The notes beneath the pieces are model-generated. The model was given only the letters and a program-made list of their open reading frames with translations, had not been told where the DNA came from and did no database searches. Source: Candidatus Kuenenia stuttgartensis (lineage in GTDB: Bacteria; Planctomycetota; Planctomycetia; Planctomycetales; Planctomycetaceae). From it: DNA of 32,579 bases. Positions within the stretch are counted from its first letter, which is position 1; the number at the start of each line of letters is the position of its first letter. The stretch is from assembly GCA_945861865.1 (NCBI GenBank), contig CAMAWN010000050.1:1-32579 (forward strand), in the 5' to 3' direction. Both the position numbers and the translations under genes were made by a program. Of the stretch, positions 15,388-24,269 are shown piece after piece.

Positions 15388-16185
15388 ATGCCTCCGCAAC
15401 TGCGAATCGCTGAGTCCGCTGCCCACGCCGGGGCCGAAGTCGCGTTGAGGCACTTTCAAGATTTCGCCAACGTCGTCAGCCAAGTCAAACCGGGCGAGCC
15501 GAGCTTCAATCGCGTCTCGGTGGCCGATGTCGAATCCGAACACGCGATTGTCGAGGTCATTCGCCGCGAGTTCCCCGATCACGCGATCTTGGCCGAGGAA
15601 GCACACTCCGCCGACGCGAACGCCGAGCATCTGTGGGTCATCGACCCGATCGACGGCACGAACAATTTCTTGCACGGCATTCCGCAGTTCGGCATCTCGG
15701 TCGCGTACTACCAAGCCGGTGAACCGGTCTGCGGAGTGATCCTGAATCCCGCACGCGGCGACAGCTTCGTCGCGTCGCGCGGACACGGAGCCTTTCACAA
15801 CGGCCAGCAGGTGCGCGTCTCCGAACACCGCCGACTCGACGAAGTGCTGATCGGACTCGGCTTTTACTACGACCGCGGCGCGCTGATGGAAGCCACACTG
15901 GCCGCGATGCGCGAACTCTTCGGCCACAACATCCACTGCATTCGCCGCCTGGGAGCCGCGACGCTCGACCTGTGCATGGTCGCCTGCGGACAACTCGGAG
16001 CGTATTTCGAGTACGAACTCTCGCCGTGGGACTTCGCCGCCGGTCGCCTGTTTGTCGAAGAGGCCGGAGGCCGAGTCACGACCTGCGACGGCCAACCGCT
16101 GCCGCTCGCCAAGACACACATCCTCGCCACCAACGGCCACCTGCATGACGCGATGCGGGAGATCGTGCAGCGGCATTTGCGTTGA
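15388..16185 (+). CDS. Inositol monophosphatase family protein
   Basis: A 265-residue Mg2+-dependent phosphatase of the IMPase/FBPase superfamily. Metal- and substrate-binding motifs are complete: Glu in AILAEEAHS, DPIDGTNNFLHG, and the C-terminal WDFAAGRLFVEEAGGRV with the third metal-binding Asp. The VADVESEHAIVEVIRREFPDH segment is also typical. Activity could be on inositol phosphate, histidinol phosphate or 3'-phosphoadenosine 5'-phosphate; these cannot be separated here. ATG at 15388 starts 7 nt after the ppx stop, so the two genes are almost surely co-transcribed. The gene converges on the DUF1559 gene, with only 67 nt between stops and no clear terminator hairpin. Confidence 0.93.
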   Translation: MPPQLRIAESAAHAGAEVALRHFQDFANVVSQVKPGEPSFNRVSVADVESEHAIVEVIRREFPDHAILAEEAHSADANAEHLWVIDPIDGTNNFLHGIPQFGISVAYYQAGEPVCGVILNPARGDSFVASRGHGAFHNGQQVRVSEHRRLDEVLIGLGFYYDRGALMEATLAAMRELFGHNIHCIRRLGAATLDLCMVACGQLGAYFEYELSPWDFAAGRLFVEEAGGRVTTCDGQPLPLAKTHILATNGHLHDAMREIVQRHLR

Positions 16186-16252
16186 GTCGCCGCTGCGAAT
16201 CGCAGGAAATCCCGCTCGGTGATGACCATTCGCCGCCCAACTCGATCGGAGC

Positions 16253-17305
16253 CTAATTCGCTTCCAATGCGACCTCCTCGCGACCGGCAATCGTGCCTAA
16301 TCCGCCCCAGATTCCGTAGGGACTTTCTTCACCAGTAATTGCTGCTGTGGCTGTTTGATCGCCGGCGAAAATGCTCTCGTTGATGAACCGAGCGGCACCG
16401 TCACACATCAAGACATTGACTCCGCTCGAATGGCGGCTGCTGGCGGTGACCCAGATTCCGAAATTGCGATCGGCGAAGCTGTCACCGGAATAACAACTCA
16501 AATTGTTGGGTGGCATGGCGGTCGTAAAGCTTCCCCAAATCGGATGTCCGACGGCAAACAAACTGTCGGATGGAATCAGAGAAGGTCCATCTGGCACGGG
16601 GCCTAATTGTGAAGCTGGGGCAACCCATCCCATCGTGCAGGTCGCTGGGCTTGAGCTGTATGTCGACCAATAGTCTTCGGACGGTCTGAAACGCTGATGC
16701 CGCTCGCTCACGGCAATAGTCATCCCAGTCCCATCGGTGATTTCTTTGATCTTCACACAACGCTGAAAGCCAAACGGGCCGCGCGTACGACGAAGCTCGG
16801 CCAATCCCGGAGATCGGTTCGATGCAGGCGGCTCCTGGGCAGGATAGGAGGGTTGGAGATCGCCCAAATTGAACGCGTAATGGCGATGGCCGGTGCCATT
16901 CACTTTGTCCCCGACCGTTAGAGTGGGGCAGAGAAAAACGTCGATCTCTCCGTTGATGGCGATTGTCGAGGGATCGCCACCTTGACCGGGTGCCTTGTGA
17001 ATCCGCTCCCAGATGATGTCCTTCTCCAATTGCGGCAACAGCATGACGAAGCCGGAAAGAGCATTGCCGTTCGTGCCACTGCCACCAGTTCCACCGCTGC
17101 TTGGTGGAAAGCACGCATGCGTGTCGTGGTAGTTGTGCAGCGCGATCCCGATTTGATGCAGATTGTTGCGGCAAGCGGTGCGGCGAGAGGTTTCTCGCGC
17201 GCTTTGCACCGCGGGCAGCAGCAGTGCCATCAGTGCGGCGATGATGGCCATCACCACGAGCAACTCCACCAAGGTGAAACCTGATCGCCGAAAAGAGCTT
17301 TTCAT
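16253..17305 (-). CDS. DUF1559 pseudopilin-like protein (H-X9-DG)
   Basis: A 350-residue protein of the large planctomycete DUF1559 family. The N-terminus MKSSFRRSGFTLVELLVVMAIIAALMALLLPA is a type IV prepilin signal (cleavage expected before FTLVE) with the hydrophobic stem. The family core follows: RRTACRNNLHQIGIALHNYHDTHACFPP. Near the end, HSSGVNVLMCDGAARFI has His, nine residues, then DG, exactly the H-X9-DG signature. The C-terminus GIWGGLGTIAGREEVALEAN is also typical. ATG at 17305 is preferred because it gives the short prepilin leader; upstream codons would add an unlike extension. Function is unknown; the fold suggests a surface or secretion pseudopilus component. Confidence 0.94.
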   Translation of the reverse strand: MKSSFRRSGFTLVELLVVMAIIAALMALLLPAVQSARETSRRTACRNNLHQIGIALHNYHDTHACFPPSSGGTGGSGTNGNALSGFVMLLPQLEKDIIWERIHKAPGQGGDPSTIAINGEIDVFLCPTLTVGDKVNGTGHRHYAFNLGDLQPSYPAQEPPASNRSPGLAELRRTRGPFGFQRCVKIKEITDGTGMTIAVSERHQRFRPSEDYWSTYSSSPATCTMGWVAPASQLGPVPDGPSLIPSDSLFAVGHPIWGSFTTAMPPNNLSCYSGDSFADRNFGIWVTASSRHSSGVNVLMCDGAARFINESIFAGDQTATAAITGEESPYGIWGGLGTIAGREEVALEAN

Positions 17306-17449
17306 GGGAGACCTTTCCGGCGGTGGCTGAGAGGAATTCCGATGCCATTTTGAACTAGGACGGTCGATGAACCCCGACGGAGAGGGAGGTCGCTCCCCGC
17401 TCTGTGAGGAAACCAAGCGGCTTCATTCTGCTCCGACGGCCATGTGATT

Positions 17450-18925
17450 TCAATTCTCATCGTCGCCATTGTCTCGACGTGGATTTGTCGGGTTGGATGG
17501 CTTGGACGGTGGCAGTTCCGTTTCGATCGGTTTCGTGGGATCGGTGGATCGGCCGAATCCCAGCGGCTTCGAGCCTGCGGGTGGAGCGAACAAAACCGAC
17601 TCCTCGGACTTCGATTCCTGGGATTCGCTGGGTTCCTCCGTCGCCACGACATGGTGGGCCTTGTCCCATTGCGCCAGCAGTTTCTTCAGCATCGTCTCGT
17701 GCTTGGAATTTCGAGTGCGCGGGCTCTTGAGCATCGGTTGCAGACAATCGCGGCCGATCCAGAGCAGCAAGAGCGTGTCGGGATCTTTGGAAGTCGCGCG
17801 ATCTTTCAAGCGAGGCAGCAGCATGTCGAGTTGTGTTTGCGAACGTTCCACGAATTCGTCCATGCCGGATTTGTCCAGAGGACGGTCCCGAATCTCACGC
17901 AATCGGTTGTACATGGCGTGATAGGTGGCGGCGACATTGCCGTAGGAAACTGGCCACAGCCACCACACTGCCAACGGCAACAGCAACACGACTGCGAACT
18001 TCCAATCGGGCAACGATCGCTTCCAGCGAGTCAGTGTTTGTTCCCAGGACTCTTTCCGAGCCGCTCGTTGCTTCGCGGATGGAACAGGCAGCTTCGCATC
18101 AGACTTTGCAGACAACGGACTGACAGACGTTGATGGCGACTCGCTCGCTCCTTCCGAAAGTGTCGCATCAGCACCGCTCGCTTGGAGCGCGGCTTGAGCT
18201 TCTGCAACTTTCGCCGACTCTGCGGCGCGAGCGATGGCAGCCTCACGCCCTGCGACGATCTCCTTCAAGCGGATCAACTCGTCCGTGCGATCTTGCTTCC
18301 AGTCGTTGAGCAATTCCAAATTTTTGTCGGGAAGCGTCAAATCATACGATGGCGGAGTCGCGGGATCCCGGGTTTCGCCAGTCGGCTCGGGACGAATCGA
18401 AAAGTCGTCCGTGACGGATTCGATGGCAGCCACTTCCGTCGGCAGCGAATCCTCTGCGTTCGCGGCACCCGAAGGTTCGGAGACCGACCGGCTAAAAATT
18501 TCGATTCCGTCGATGCGCGGTAACTTTTCGGTCGCCCCGTTGGCTGACGACGGTGTCCAAAAGTTCGACCAGCCGGGCAACACACCTGATCGCCGTAGAC
18601 TTGCCGGGACCATTGCGGGCTCTTCGGCGAAAGTGATCGACTCCTCATCCGTGGGATCACAAGGCACTTGCGGATTGTCGTCGTCTCGGGCAACTGTCTC
18701 GTTGCTGACCTCGGTCATGCCGGCCGGTGAAACGGCAGCGTTCGACAACTCGGTGAGAACATCCGTGACCGATCGCCAGTCGCCGTCGATTGCACATCGA
18801 GCCAGGTCGCCGGGGCCGAGCGAATCACGCTCGTTCATCTCCAACAGCGTTGCCGTCGTCATCGGCCCCCATTCGGCACCGAAGCTCGCTTTCACATACC
18901 AAGTTGATTCACGATCACCGGACAT
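17450..18925 (-). CDS. GYF_2-domain membrane protein of unknown function
   Basis: A 491-residue protein. Residues 9-58 (TWYVKASFGAEWGPMTTATLL...LGPGDLARCAIDGDWRSV) match the GYF_2/DUF4339 pattern, a small domain at the N-terminus of many bacterial membrane proteins. A long acidic, low-complexity region follows, then a probable coiled coil at about 205-248 (rich in Glu, Ala, Arg), a basic stretch and one membrane helix at about 309-324 (FAVVLLLPLAVWWLW). The remaining part is helical and ends with a Pro/Asn-rich tail. ATG at 18925 has GGGGG upstream; a TTG at 18943 is an alternative start. I recognise no function. It is on the same strand as the DUF1559 gene but 144 nt upstream of it, so each may have its own promoter. 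Confidence 0.82.
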   Translation of the reverse strand: MSGDRESTWYVKASFGAEWGPMTTATLLEMNERDSLGPGDLARCAIDGDWRSVTDVLTELSNAAVSPAGMTEVSNETVARDDDNPQVPCDPTDEESITFAEEPAMVPASLRRSGVLPGWSNFWTPSSANGATEKLPRIDGIEIFSRSVSEPSGAANAEDSLPTEVAAIESVTDDFSIRPEPTGETRDPATPPSYDLTLPDKNLELLNDWKQDRTDELIRLKEIVAGREAAIARAAESAKVAEAQAALQASGADATLSEGASESPSTSVSPLSAKSDAKLPVPSAKQRAARKESWEQTLTRWKRSLPDWKFAVVLLLPLAVWWLWPVSYGNVAATYHAMYNRLREIRDRPLDKSGMDEFVERSQTQLDMLLPRLKDRATSKDPDTLLLLWIGRDCLQPMLKSPRTRNSKHETMLKKLLAQWDKAHHVVATEEPSESQESKSEESVLFAPPAGSKPLGFGRSTDPTKPIETELPPSKPSNPTNPRRDNGDDEN

Positions 18926-19096
18926 TCCATCAGCCCCCGCCAAAAAGCGGACGCCACGATAGCCCAGCCTGCTGAGGATTCAAGATGCCGACGGGGTGAT
19001 GCAACAATCACGGGAACGTCAGCCATTGCTCCGTCATGGCCCACGGGGTGTCGATGCGACCCGCCCGCCACGAACGGCATGATGATTTTCGGCAGA

Positions 19097-19143
19097 GTGG
19101 CCGACGCGTCTCGCGTCGGTCGGATGTGAGACGCATCCGCCAC
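19097..19143. repeat. 47-bp palindromic repeat, copy A
   Basis: Identical to copy B (22538-22584) at 43 of 47 positions. The ends form an inverted repeat: the first 18 bases pair with the last 18 at 15 positions. It lies 2 nt beyond the stop codon of the minus-strand radical SAM gene, so it is in the 3' untranslated region of that transcript. It may act as a terminator or RNA-stabilising hairpin, though there is no T tract. Confidence 0.85.
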
Positions 19144-19145
19144 GC

Positions 19146-21206
19146 TCAGTCCGACGCGCTGCGTCGTCCCGGCCGATAGCCCTGCCCCGGACCATGCCGA
19201 GACTGCTTCTTCGACGTCTTGCCCTTCGCCGGAGACGAGCCGTTCGGCGGGATCGTGTGGACGAACTCGCCTCGGAATTTCGAGTTGGCTTCCTTGCGGC
19301 GCAGTTCCAGCGCCTCGCGCGGCGGCTGGTCGGGGATCAGACTGTCGCAACCGGGGCCGATCAGGTCCTGGCGGCCGGCTTGTTCGAGAGCCTTGCGGAC
19401 CTCGAAGTAGTTCTCCGGTTTGAAGAACTGCATCAGCGCCCGTTGCAGCTTGCGGTCACGCAGGTGCTGAGCGACGTACACCGGCTTCTTTGTGAACGGG
19501 TCAATGCCGGTGTAGTACATCGCCGTCGCGACATCGAACGGAGCGGGAATAAAATCCTGCACCTGATCCGGGCGGTAGCCGTTGCGTTTCAGAAACACGG
19601 CCAGGTCGATCATCGCGTGGAGGTCGCTGCCGGGATGGCTCGCGATGTAGTACGGGATGATGTACTGCGTCTTGCCGGCCTTCTTCGACTCGCGATCGAA
19701 CACGTCCGCAAACTTGTCAAAGTCGTCGCTGGCCGGCTTGCGCATCAGGTTCAGGACTCCGGTGTCGGAATGCTCCGGCGCGACTTTCAAGTGGCCGCCG
19801 ACGTGATGCCGGACCAGCTCGCGCATGTATTCGGGTGAACGTCTCGCGAGGTCCATGCGAATGCCGCTGGCGACGAACACTTTCTTGATGCCGGGGACTT
19901 CGCGAGCGTCCTTCATCAGCTTGACCAGCGGCCCGTGATCAGTGCCGAGCAGCTTGCAGATCGTCGGATGCACGCACGACTGCCGCCGGCATTTGGCTTC
20001 GACTTCCGGCCGCGAGCACCGCATCTCGTACATGTTCGCCGTGGGACCGCCGATGTCGCTGATGACGCCTTTGAATTGCGGGTCACGGGTCATCGTTTCA
20101 ATCTCACCGATGACCGAATCGTGGCTGCGCGACTGGATGATCCGTCCCTGGTGCGTCGTGATCGAGCAAAACGTACAGCCGCCGAAGCAGCCGCGCATGA
20201 TCGTCACCGAGTCCTTGATCATCTCGAACGCGGGAATCTTTTCTTTGTAGATCGGATGCGGCCGCCGCGTGTACGGCAGCGCGTAGATCGCGTCCATCGC
20301 CGCTTGCGAGATCGGGAAGCAGGGCGGATTGCAGACGACCGCCTGCTTGTCGTGAAACTGGATCAGCCCGCGTGCGTTGTACGGGTTCGTTTCGTTGTGG
20401 ATCAGCTTCGTGGCTTCGGCGAACGTCGGCTTGTCGGTGACGACGGCCTCGTAACTCGGGAGGACTAATGTATTCCGCATCCCGAGCTCTTCCGCCGACT
20501 CTTTCGCTCCCAGCGCATACGCGATGCCGCGCATGTCTCGCAGATCGCGCACGGTCTGACCGGCGTCGAGTCGCCGAGCGATTTCCAGAATCGTTTCCTC
20601 GCCCATGCCGAAGGCAACCAAGTCCGGCTTCGCATCGAGCAGGATTGAGCGGCGGACCTTGTCGCTCCAGTAGTCGTAATGCGCGAGTCGTCGCAGCGAG
20701 GCTTCGACGCTGCCGGCGATGACCGGCACGCCGGAGTACGCTTCGCGGGCACGTTGACAGTACGCGAGCGTCGCTCGATCGGGACGCAGACCGATCCGGC
20801 CACCGGGCGAGTACGCATCGTCGTTGCGGACTTTCCGGTTGGCCGTGTAGTGATTGATCATCGAGTCCATGTTCCCCGCGCTGATCGCGAAGAACAGCCG
20901 CGGCTTGCCGAACGTCCGCCAGGCGTCGCACGAATGCCAATCAGGTTGGCTGACGATGCCGACTCGAAAGCCGGCCGCTTCGAGGACTCGGCCGAGAATC
21001 GCCATCGCGAAGCTGGGGTGGTCGATGTAGGCGTCGCCGGTCACGAACACGACGTCGAGTTCGTTCCAGCCGCGATCGCGAGCCTCGGCCATTGTCATCG
21101 GCAGAGGTCGAGGACGGCGTGACGTTTCAGCCAACGGATGCAACGCGGCTAAAGGATCGGCATTGGGATGCTCGATAATCGGCAGATCAAGTTTCAGAGA
21201 GGACAT
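19146..21206 (-). CDS. YgiQ family radical SAM protein
   Basis: A 686-residue radical SAM protein. Residues 340-347 (GCFGGCTFC) provide the CxxxCxxC motif that binds the [4Fe-4S] cluster. The N-terminal UPF0313/YgiQ region is complete (DVVFVTGDAYIDHPSFAMAILGRVLEAAGFRVGIVSQPDWHS, FFAISAGNMDSMINHYTANRKVRNDDAYSPGG), and the C-terminus has a DUF3362-like part plus a basic low-complexity tail. The biochemical role of YgiQ is not established. ATG at 21206 gives MSSLKLDLPIIEHPN; the longer frame to 21251 adds an atypical leader overlapping the divergent gene's upstream region. The gene starts 142 nt from the divergent NTase-HD gene. Its stop is 2 nt from copy A of a palindromic repeat. Confidence 0.95.
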   Translation of the reverse strand: MSSLKLDLPIIEHPNADPLAALHPLAETSRRPRPLPMTMAEARDRGWNELDVVFVTGDAYIDHPSFAMAILGRVLEAAGFRVGIVSQPDWHSCDAWRTFGKPRLFFAISAGNMDSMINHYTANRKVRNDDAYSPGGRIGLRPDRATLAYCQRAREAYSGVPVIAGSVEASLRRLAHYDYWSDKVRRSILLDAKPDLVAFGMGEETILEIARRLDAGQTVRDLRDMRGIAYALGAKESAEELGMRNTLVLPSYEAVVTDKPTFAEATKLIHNETNPYNARGLIQFHDKQAVVCNPPCFPISQAAMDAIYALPYTRRPHPIYKEKIPAFEMIKDSVTIMRGCFGGCTFCSITTHQGRIIQSRSHDSVIGEIETMTRDPQFKGVISDIGGPTANMYEMRCSRPEVEAKCRRQSCVHPTICKLLGTDHGPLVKLMKDAREVPGIKKVFVASGIRMDLARRSPEYMRELVRHHVGGHLKVAPEHSDTGVLNLMRKPASDDFDKFADVFDRESKKAGKTQYIIPYYIASHPGSDLHAMIDLAVFLKRNGYRPDQVQDFIPAPFDVATAMYYTGIDPFTKKPVYVAQHLRDRKLQRALMQFFKPENYFEVRKALEQAGRQDLIGPGCDSLIPDQPPREALELRRKEANSKFRGEFVHTIPPNGSSPAKGKTSKKQSRHGPGQGYRPGRRSASD

Positions 21207-21348
21207 AGCCGCGAAGTGTACGGGGCGACTCGCACGACCGCATGGCTGCACTCGCCGGAATCGGGCGAGTTGCCAAAGTCCTTTCGCGTCGTATCATGTT
21301 TGCCAGCCCGGCACCGCTTTGATGGGCTTGATAACGGTGCATCGCACA

Positions 21349-22536
21349 ATGTCGCACGACAATCCGCCAGAGGACGTTCACGAAACGTCCGACCCTGCGG
21401 AATCGGACGCAAGACGCCGTCCAGTTCGCACCCGTGGCAACGAAAAGCTGCGGAGGCAGATCGTCTTCGAGGCTGCTCGGCTGATGTATCGCCGCGAAGA
21501 GAAGGAGTATTACCGCGCGAAGCTCAAGGCCGCGCGGGCCATCTGCCAAGGCTGGGTGAAGCCCTCCGACCTGCCCAGCAACACCGAAATCCGCGACGAG
21601 ATTCAGCGGATGGCGTTCCTCTTTGAGGGAGATTCGCGGCACGATCATCTCCGCGAGATGCGCATCGAAGCGTTGCGCGTGATGCGGTTGCTGGCGGCGT
21701 TCAAGCCGAAGCTGATCGGCAGCACGTTGACCGGCCATGTGCGGCACGGCTCGGACATCGACCTGCACGTCTTCACGTCGAGCGCCGAATCGGTCGCGAT
21801 GGTTTTGGATCAGGAAGGGATGACGTATGACATCGAGAACAAGCGTGTCCGCAAGCACGGCGAAGAGCGGGTCTTCACGCACATCCACATTCAGGACCGG
21901 TTTCCGCTGGAGCTGACGCTGTACCCGGTTGAGAAGCTGGCGTACGTCTTCAAGAGTTCGATCACCGGCAAGGCCATCGAGCGGGCGTCGCTGACCGAGT
22001 TCGAGCAACGGCTCCGCCAGGAGTACCCCGACATCGAACTCGACCACGAAGTGCTCGACGCCGAGAGCAAGGTTGATCCCTTCCAAGTCTTTCGTTCGCT
22101 GCTGTTGCCCTTGGAGGGAGTCGGCCAATCGAAGAAGCATCATCCGGAAGGGGACGTGCTCTACCACAGCCTGCAAGTCTTCGAACTGGCTCGCGACGAA
22201 CTGCCCTACGACGAGGAGTTTCTGCTGGCCGCGCTGCTGCACGACATCGGCAAAGGACTCGATCCCGAGGACCACGTCGCTGCGGCGCTCGAGGCGCTGG
22301 GGGAGTTCATCACGCCGCGCACGGCGTGGTTCATCGAGCACCACATGGAGGCCCACCTCGTCGCCGACGGCACGATTGGCTTCCGCGCGCGGCAGCGTCT
22401 GCGCGAGTCCCCGGACTACGACGAACTGATGCTGCTCCAAAAGTGCGACCGCGGCGGCCGAGTCCGCGGGATGCAGGTCCTGGAGGTCGATGAGGCTCTC
22501 GACTTCCTGCGCGAACTCGCGCGGATGAACGGCTAA
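21349..22536 (+). CDS. Nucleotidyltransferase-like and HD-domain protein
   Basis: A 395-residue protein with two enzymatic modules. Residues 33-95 are a helical region (VFEAARLMYRREEKEYYRAKLKAARAI...LPSNTEIRDEI). A DNA-polymerase-beta-like nucleotidyltransferase core follows: GSTLTGHVRHGSDIDLHVF with Gly124-Ser125 and Asp136/Asp138, and a possible third carboxylate, Glu188, in PLELTLYP. The HD phosphohydrolase comes next: HSLQVFELARDELPYDEEFLLAALLHDIGKG (HD at 298-299) and EHHMEAH. This pairing recalls CCA-adding enzymes and GlnD, but the length and order fit neither, so substrate and pathway are unknown. ATG at 21349 is chosen; an ATG at 21322 is also in frame, and neither has a clear ribosome site. 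Confidence 0.82.
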   Translation: MSHDNPPEDVHETSDPAESDARRRPVRTRGNEKLRRQIVFEAARLMYRREEKEYYRAKLKAARAICQGWVKPSDLPSNTEIRDEIQRMAFLFEGDSRHDHLREMRIEALRVMRLLAAFKPKLIGSTLTGHVRHGSDIDLHVFTSSAESVAMVLDQEGMTYDIENKRVRKHGEERVFTHIHIQDRFPLELTLYPVEKLAYVFKSSITGKAIERASLTEFEQRLRQEYPDIELDHEVLDAESKVDPFQVFRSLLLPLEGVGQSKKHHPEGDVLYHSLQVFELARDELPYDEEFLLAALLHDIGKGLDPEDHVAAALEALGEFITPRTAWFIEHHMEAHLVADGTIGFRARQRLRESPDYDELMLLQKCDRGGRVRGMQVLEVDEALDFLRELARMNG

Positions 22537-22537
22537 C

Positions 22538-22584
22538 GTGGCCGACGCGTCTCGCGGGGGTTGGATGCGAGACGCATCCGCCAC
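22538..22584. repeat. 47-bp palindromic repeat, copy B
   Basis: Second copy of the 19097-19143 element. It starts 1 nt after the stop of the plus-strand NTase-HD gene (22536) and ends 3 nt before the stop of the convergent esterase gene (22588). Its ends pair at 16 of 18 positions. Filling exactly the space between two facing stop codons, it is well placed to be a bidirectional terminator. Confidence 0.88.
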
Positions 22585-22587
22585 GAT

Positions 22588-23886
22588 TTACTTTGCCGGC
22601 AGCTTGCGATCGGCGAAGTCGAGGATGCGTTGCCAGTAGGCTCGGTTGAGGATGTGTTTTTCGTCGCGGCGGTACTGGACGATGTCGCCGCAGTTGGCGT
22701 CGGTGAAGGCTTCGTCGCCGGTGACGACGCCGCTGCCGACGAGGCCGCGTCCGCCGAGAAACTTGTAGACCTTGTCGGCTCCTTGCAACGAACGCAGAGC
22801 GTTGTCGAAGTTGGCCCACTTGTCCTGATCTCCCTCGCCATCGAACAGCGGACGAGGCGCGACCAGCGCCACTAGCAGGTGCTGATCGATCGGCAGCTTC
22901 GCTTCGTTTCCGCCGAACGGCACGAATGAGTCGCTGAACCAGTGCGGGAAGGACTTGTTGATCCTCGCGACCGTTTCTTGATCGTTGCCTCGGTTCAGCG
23001 CCATGCCCCCGGTCCCGGATTGATGCGGCACGGAGAGCGCGATGCGCTCGTCGAACGCAGCCGCGAACAACGCCGTTTTTCCGAGCCGCGAGTGTCCGAC
23101 GACGCAGACGCGCGACTTGTCGATGTCCGGCCGAGTCACGAGATAATCCACGACGCGTGACACACCCCAGGCCCAAGCTCGGATCGTGCCCCAATCATTC
23201 GGACCGAGCTTGTCTTGTCCCGCCGGCAAGTAATGCGGATGAATGCCGTCGGTCAGTTCGGGTGTGTCTGGGTCGAGGTCCGCGTTGTAGATCGTCGCCA
23301 GCGCATAGCCTCGCTCGATCAACAAGTCGGGGCACCAGACCTCTTTTTGCGACCCGCGACCTTTGTCGGTCGCGCGTTCGTTCTCGACACCGGCGCAGCT
23401 CTTGTAAATCCACTGCGACGGCAGCGCGATCTTGGAATCGTCGAGCACTGCGTGATTGCCACAGAAATTCAACCCGACGAACACCGGAGCCGGTCCCTTG
23501 CGGTTGTTTGGCACGATCAGCAGCAGGTTGATTGGTGGCGCGTTCTTCGGGCCGAACTTGATTGTGACTTCGCGCAGCGTCGCTTTGCCGTCGAGACATT
23601 TCTCGTCCGTGCGGACGATCTTCGCTTCAAGGTTGTCCGGCGGCGGAGGAGCTTTGCCATACATGTAGTGCTCGAAGAGAGCTTTCAATTCGGGACGTCG
23701 CTTGTTGAACCAATCGTCGCGCGTGCGGACGGGCGTACCGTCGAGCATCACCAGCGGATCGGGCGGCTCCGGCCGAACGGGAAGTTGCTCGAACGACGGA
23801 AACTCACCGGCAACCGCTGTTCTGAGGCTCAGGCCGCACAGCATCAGAAATTTCAAAAAACGGTGGACCGTACAATTGATCAACAT
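22588..23886 (-). CDS. CE15-like glucuronoyl esterase/acetyl-xylan-esterase-like hydrolase
   Basis: A 432-residue exported alpha/beta-hydrolase. The signal peptide is MLINCTVHRFLKFLMLCGLSLRTAVAG. The nucleophile elbow is GHSRLGK (Ser266), with the motif context FAAAFDERIALSVPHQSGTGGMALNR, FPHWFSDSFVPFGG, DQHLLVALVAPRPLFDGEGDQDKW, and a likely catalytic His411 before the closing LDFADRKL. These are marks of bacterial CE15 enzymes, which cleave glucuronoyl esters linking lignin and xylan. At the position where some CE15 enzymes have a catalytic Glu (23 after the Ser) there is Gln289, so the acid may come from another loop such as Asp334; that reading is from memory of the family. ATG at 23886 has GGGAG upstream. 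A sugar-degradation cluster is not evident nearby. Confidence 0.85.
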   Translation of the reverse strand: MLINCTVHRFLKFLMLCGLSLRTAVAGEFPSFEQLPVRPEPPDPLVMLDGTPVRTRDDWFNKRRPELKALFEHYMYGKAPPPPDNLEAKIVRTDEKCLDGKATLREVTIKFGPKNAPPINLLLIVPNNRKGPAPVFVGLNFCGNHAVLDDSKIALPSQWIYKSCAGVENERATDKGRGSQKEVWCPDLLIERGYALATIYNADLDPDTPELTDGIHPHYLPAGQDKLGPNDWGTIRAWAWGVSRVVDYLVTRPDIDKSRVCVVGHSRLGKTALFAAAFDERIALSVPHQSGTGGMALNRGNDQETVARINKSFPHWFSDSFVPFGGNEAKLPIDQHLLVALVAPRPLFDGEGDQDKWANFDNALRSLQGADKVYKFLGGRGLVGSGVVTGDEAFTDANCGDIVQYRRDEKHILNRAYWQRILDFADRKLPAK

Positions 23887-23961
23887 CGGCAGGCTCCCAG
23901 CAGCGAACGCGATTTCAACGGACGAATTGAGGCACACGACGCGCACACTGTTGCGCAGACT

Positions 23962-24048
23962 AACCCGAAGCGTCAGTGAGAGCGAGCGTTCCAAAAGCCT
24001 TGAATAGCGAGTGACTTGGAGCGTACGCCCAGGCTGACGCTTCGGGTT
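23962..24048. repeat. Perfect 15-bp inverted repeat
   Basis: AACCCGAAGCGTCAG (23962-23976) and CTGACGCTTCGGGTT (24034-24048) are perfect reverse complements, 57 nt apart. It lies in the 383-nt divergent gap (23887-24269) between the esterase and the exported-protein gene, which otherwise holds no gene I can support. It may be a dispersed planctomycete repeat or a regulatory palindrome; no promoter is clear. Confidence 0.75.
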
Positions 24049-24269
24049 GGTTTGTTGCGGGCACACAACACTTCAACCACGGCAGACCGTGCCTTGCGTG
24101 CCCATTTCGCCGCTCGTACAACAGCCTCCGCTTGGCTAGGGAGGCCAGCAGTCGCTCGTCACGACGAACGGAATGAAACCGTTTGACCCGGTTTGTGGTA
24201 CGACGGACCTCGTGCGTGAAAACCAAACAGCCGTCCGGGACGGCGTCTCCTTATCTGATTGGATGAATC

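Noticed and set aside
21187..22584. Minus-strand open frame (465 codons) opposite the NTase-HD gene.
   Set aside because: Its start lies in the palindromic repeat and it mirrors a gene with clear catalytic motifs.
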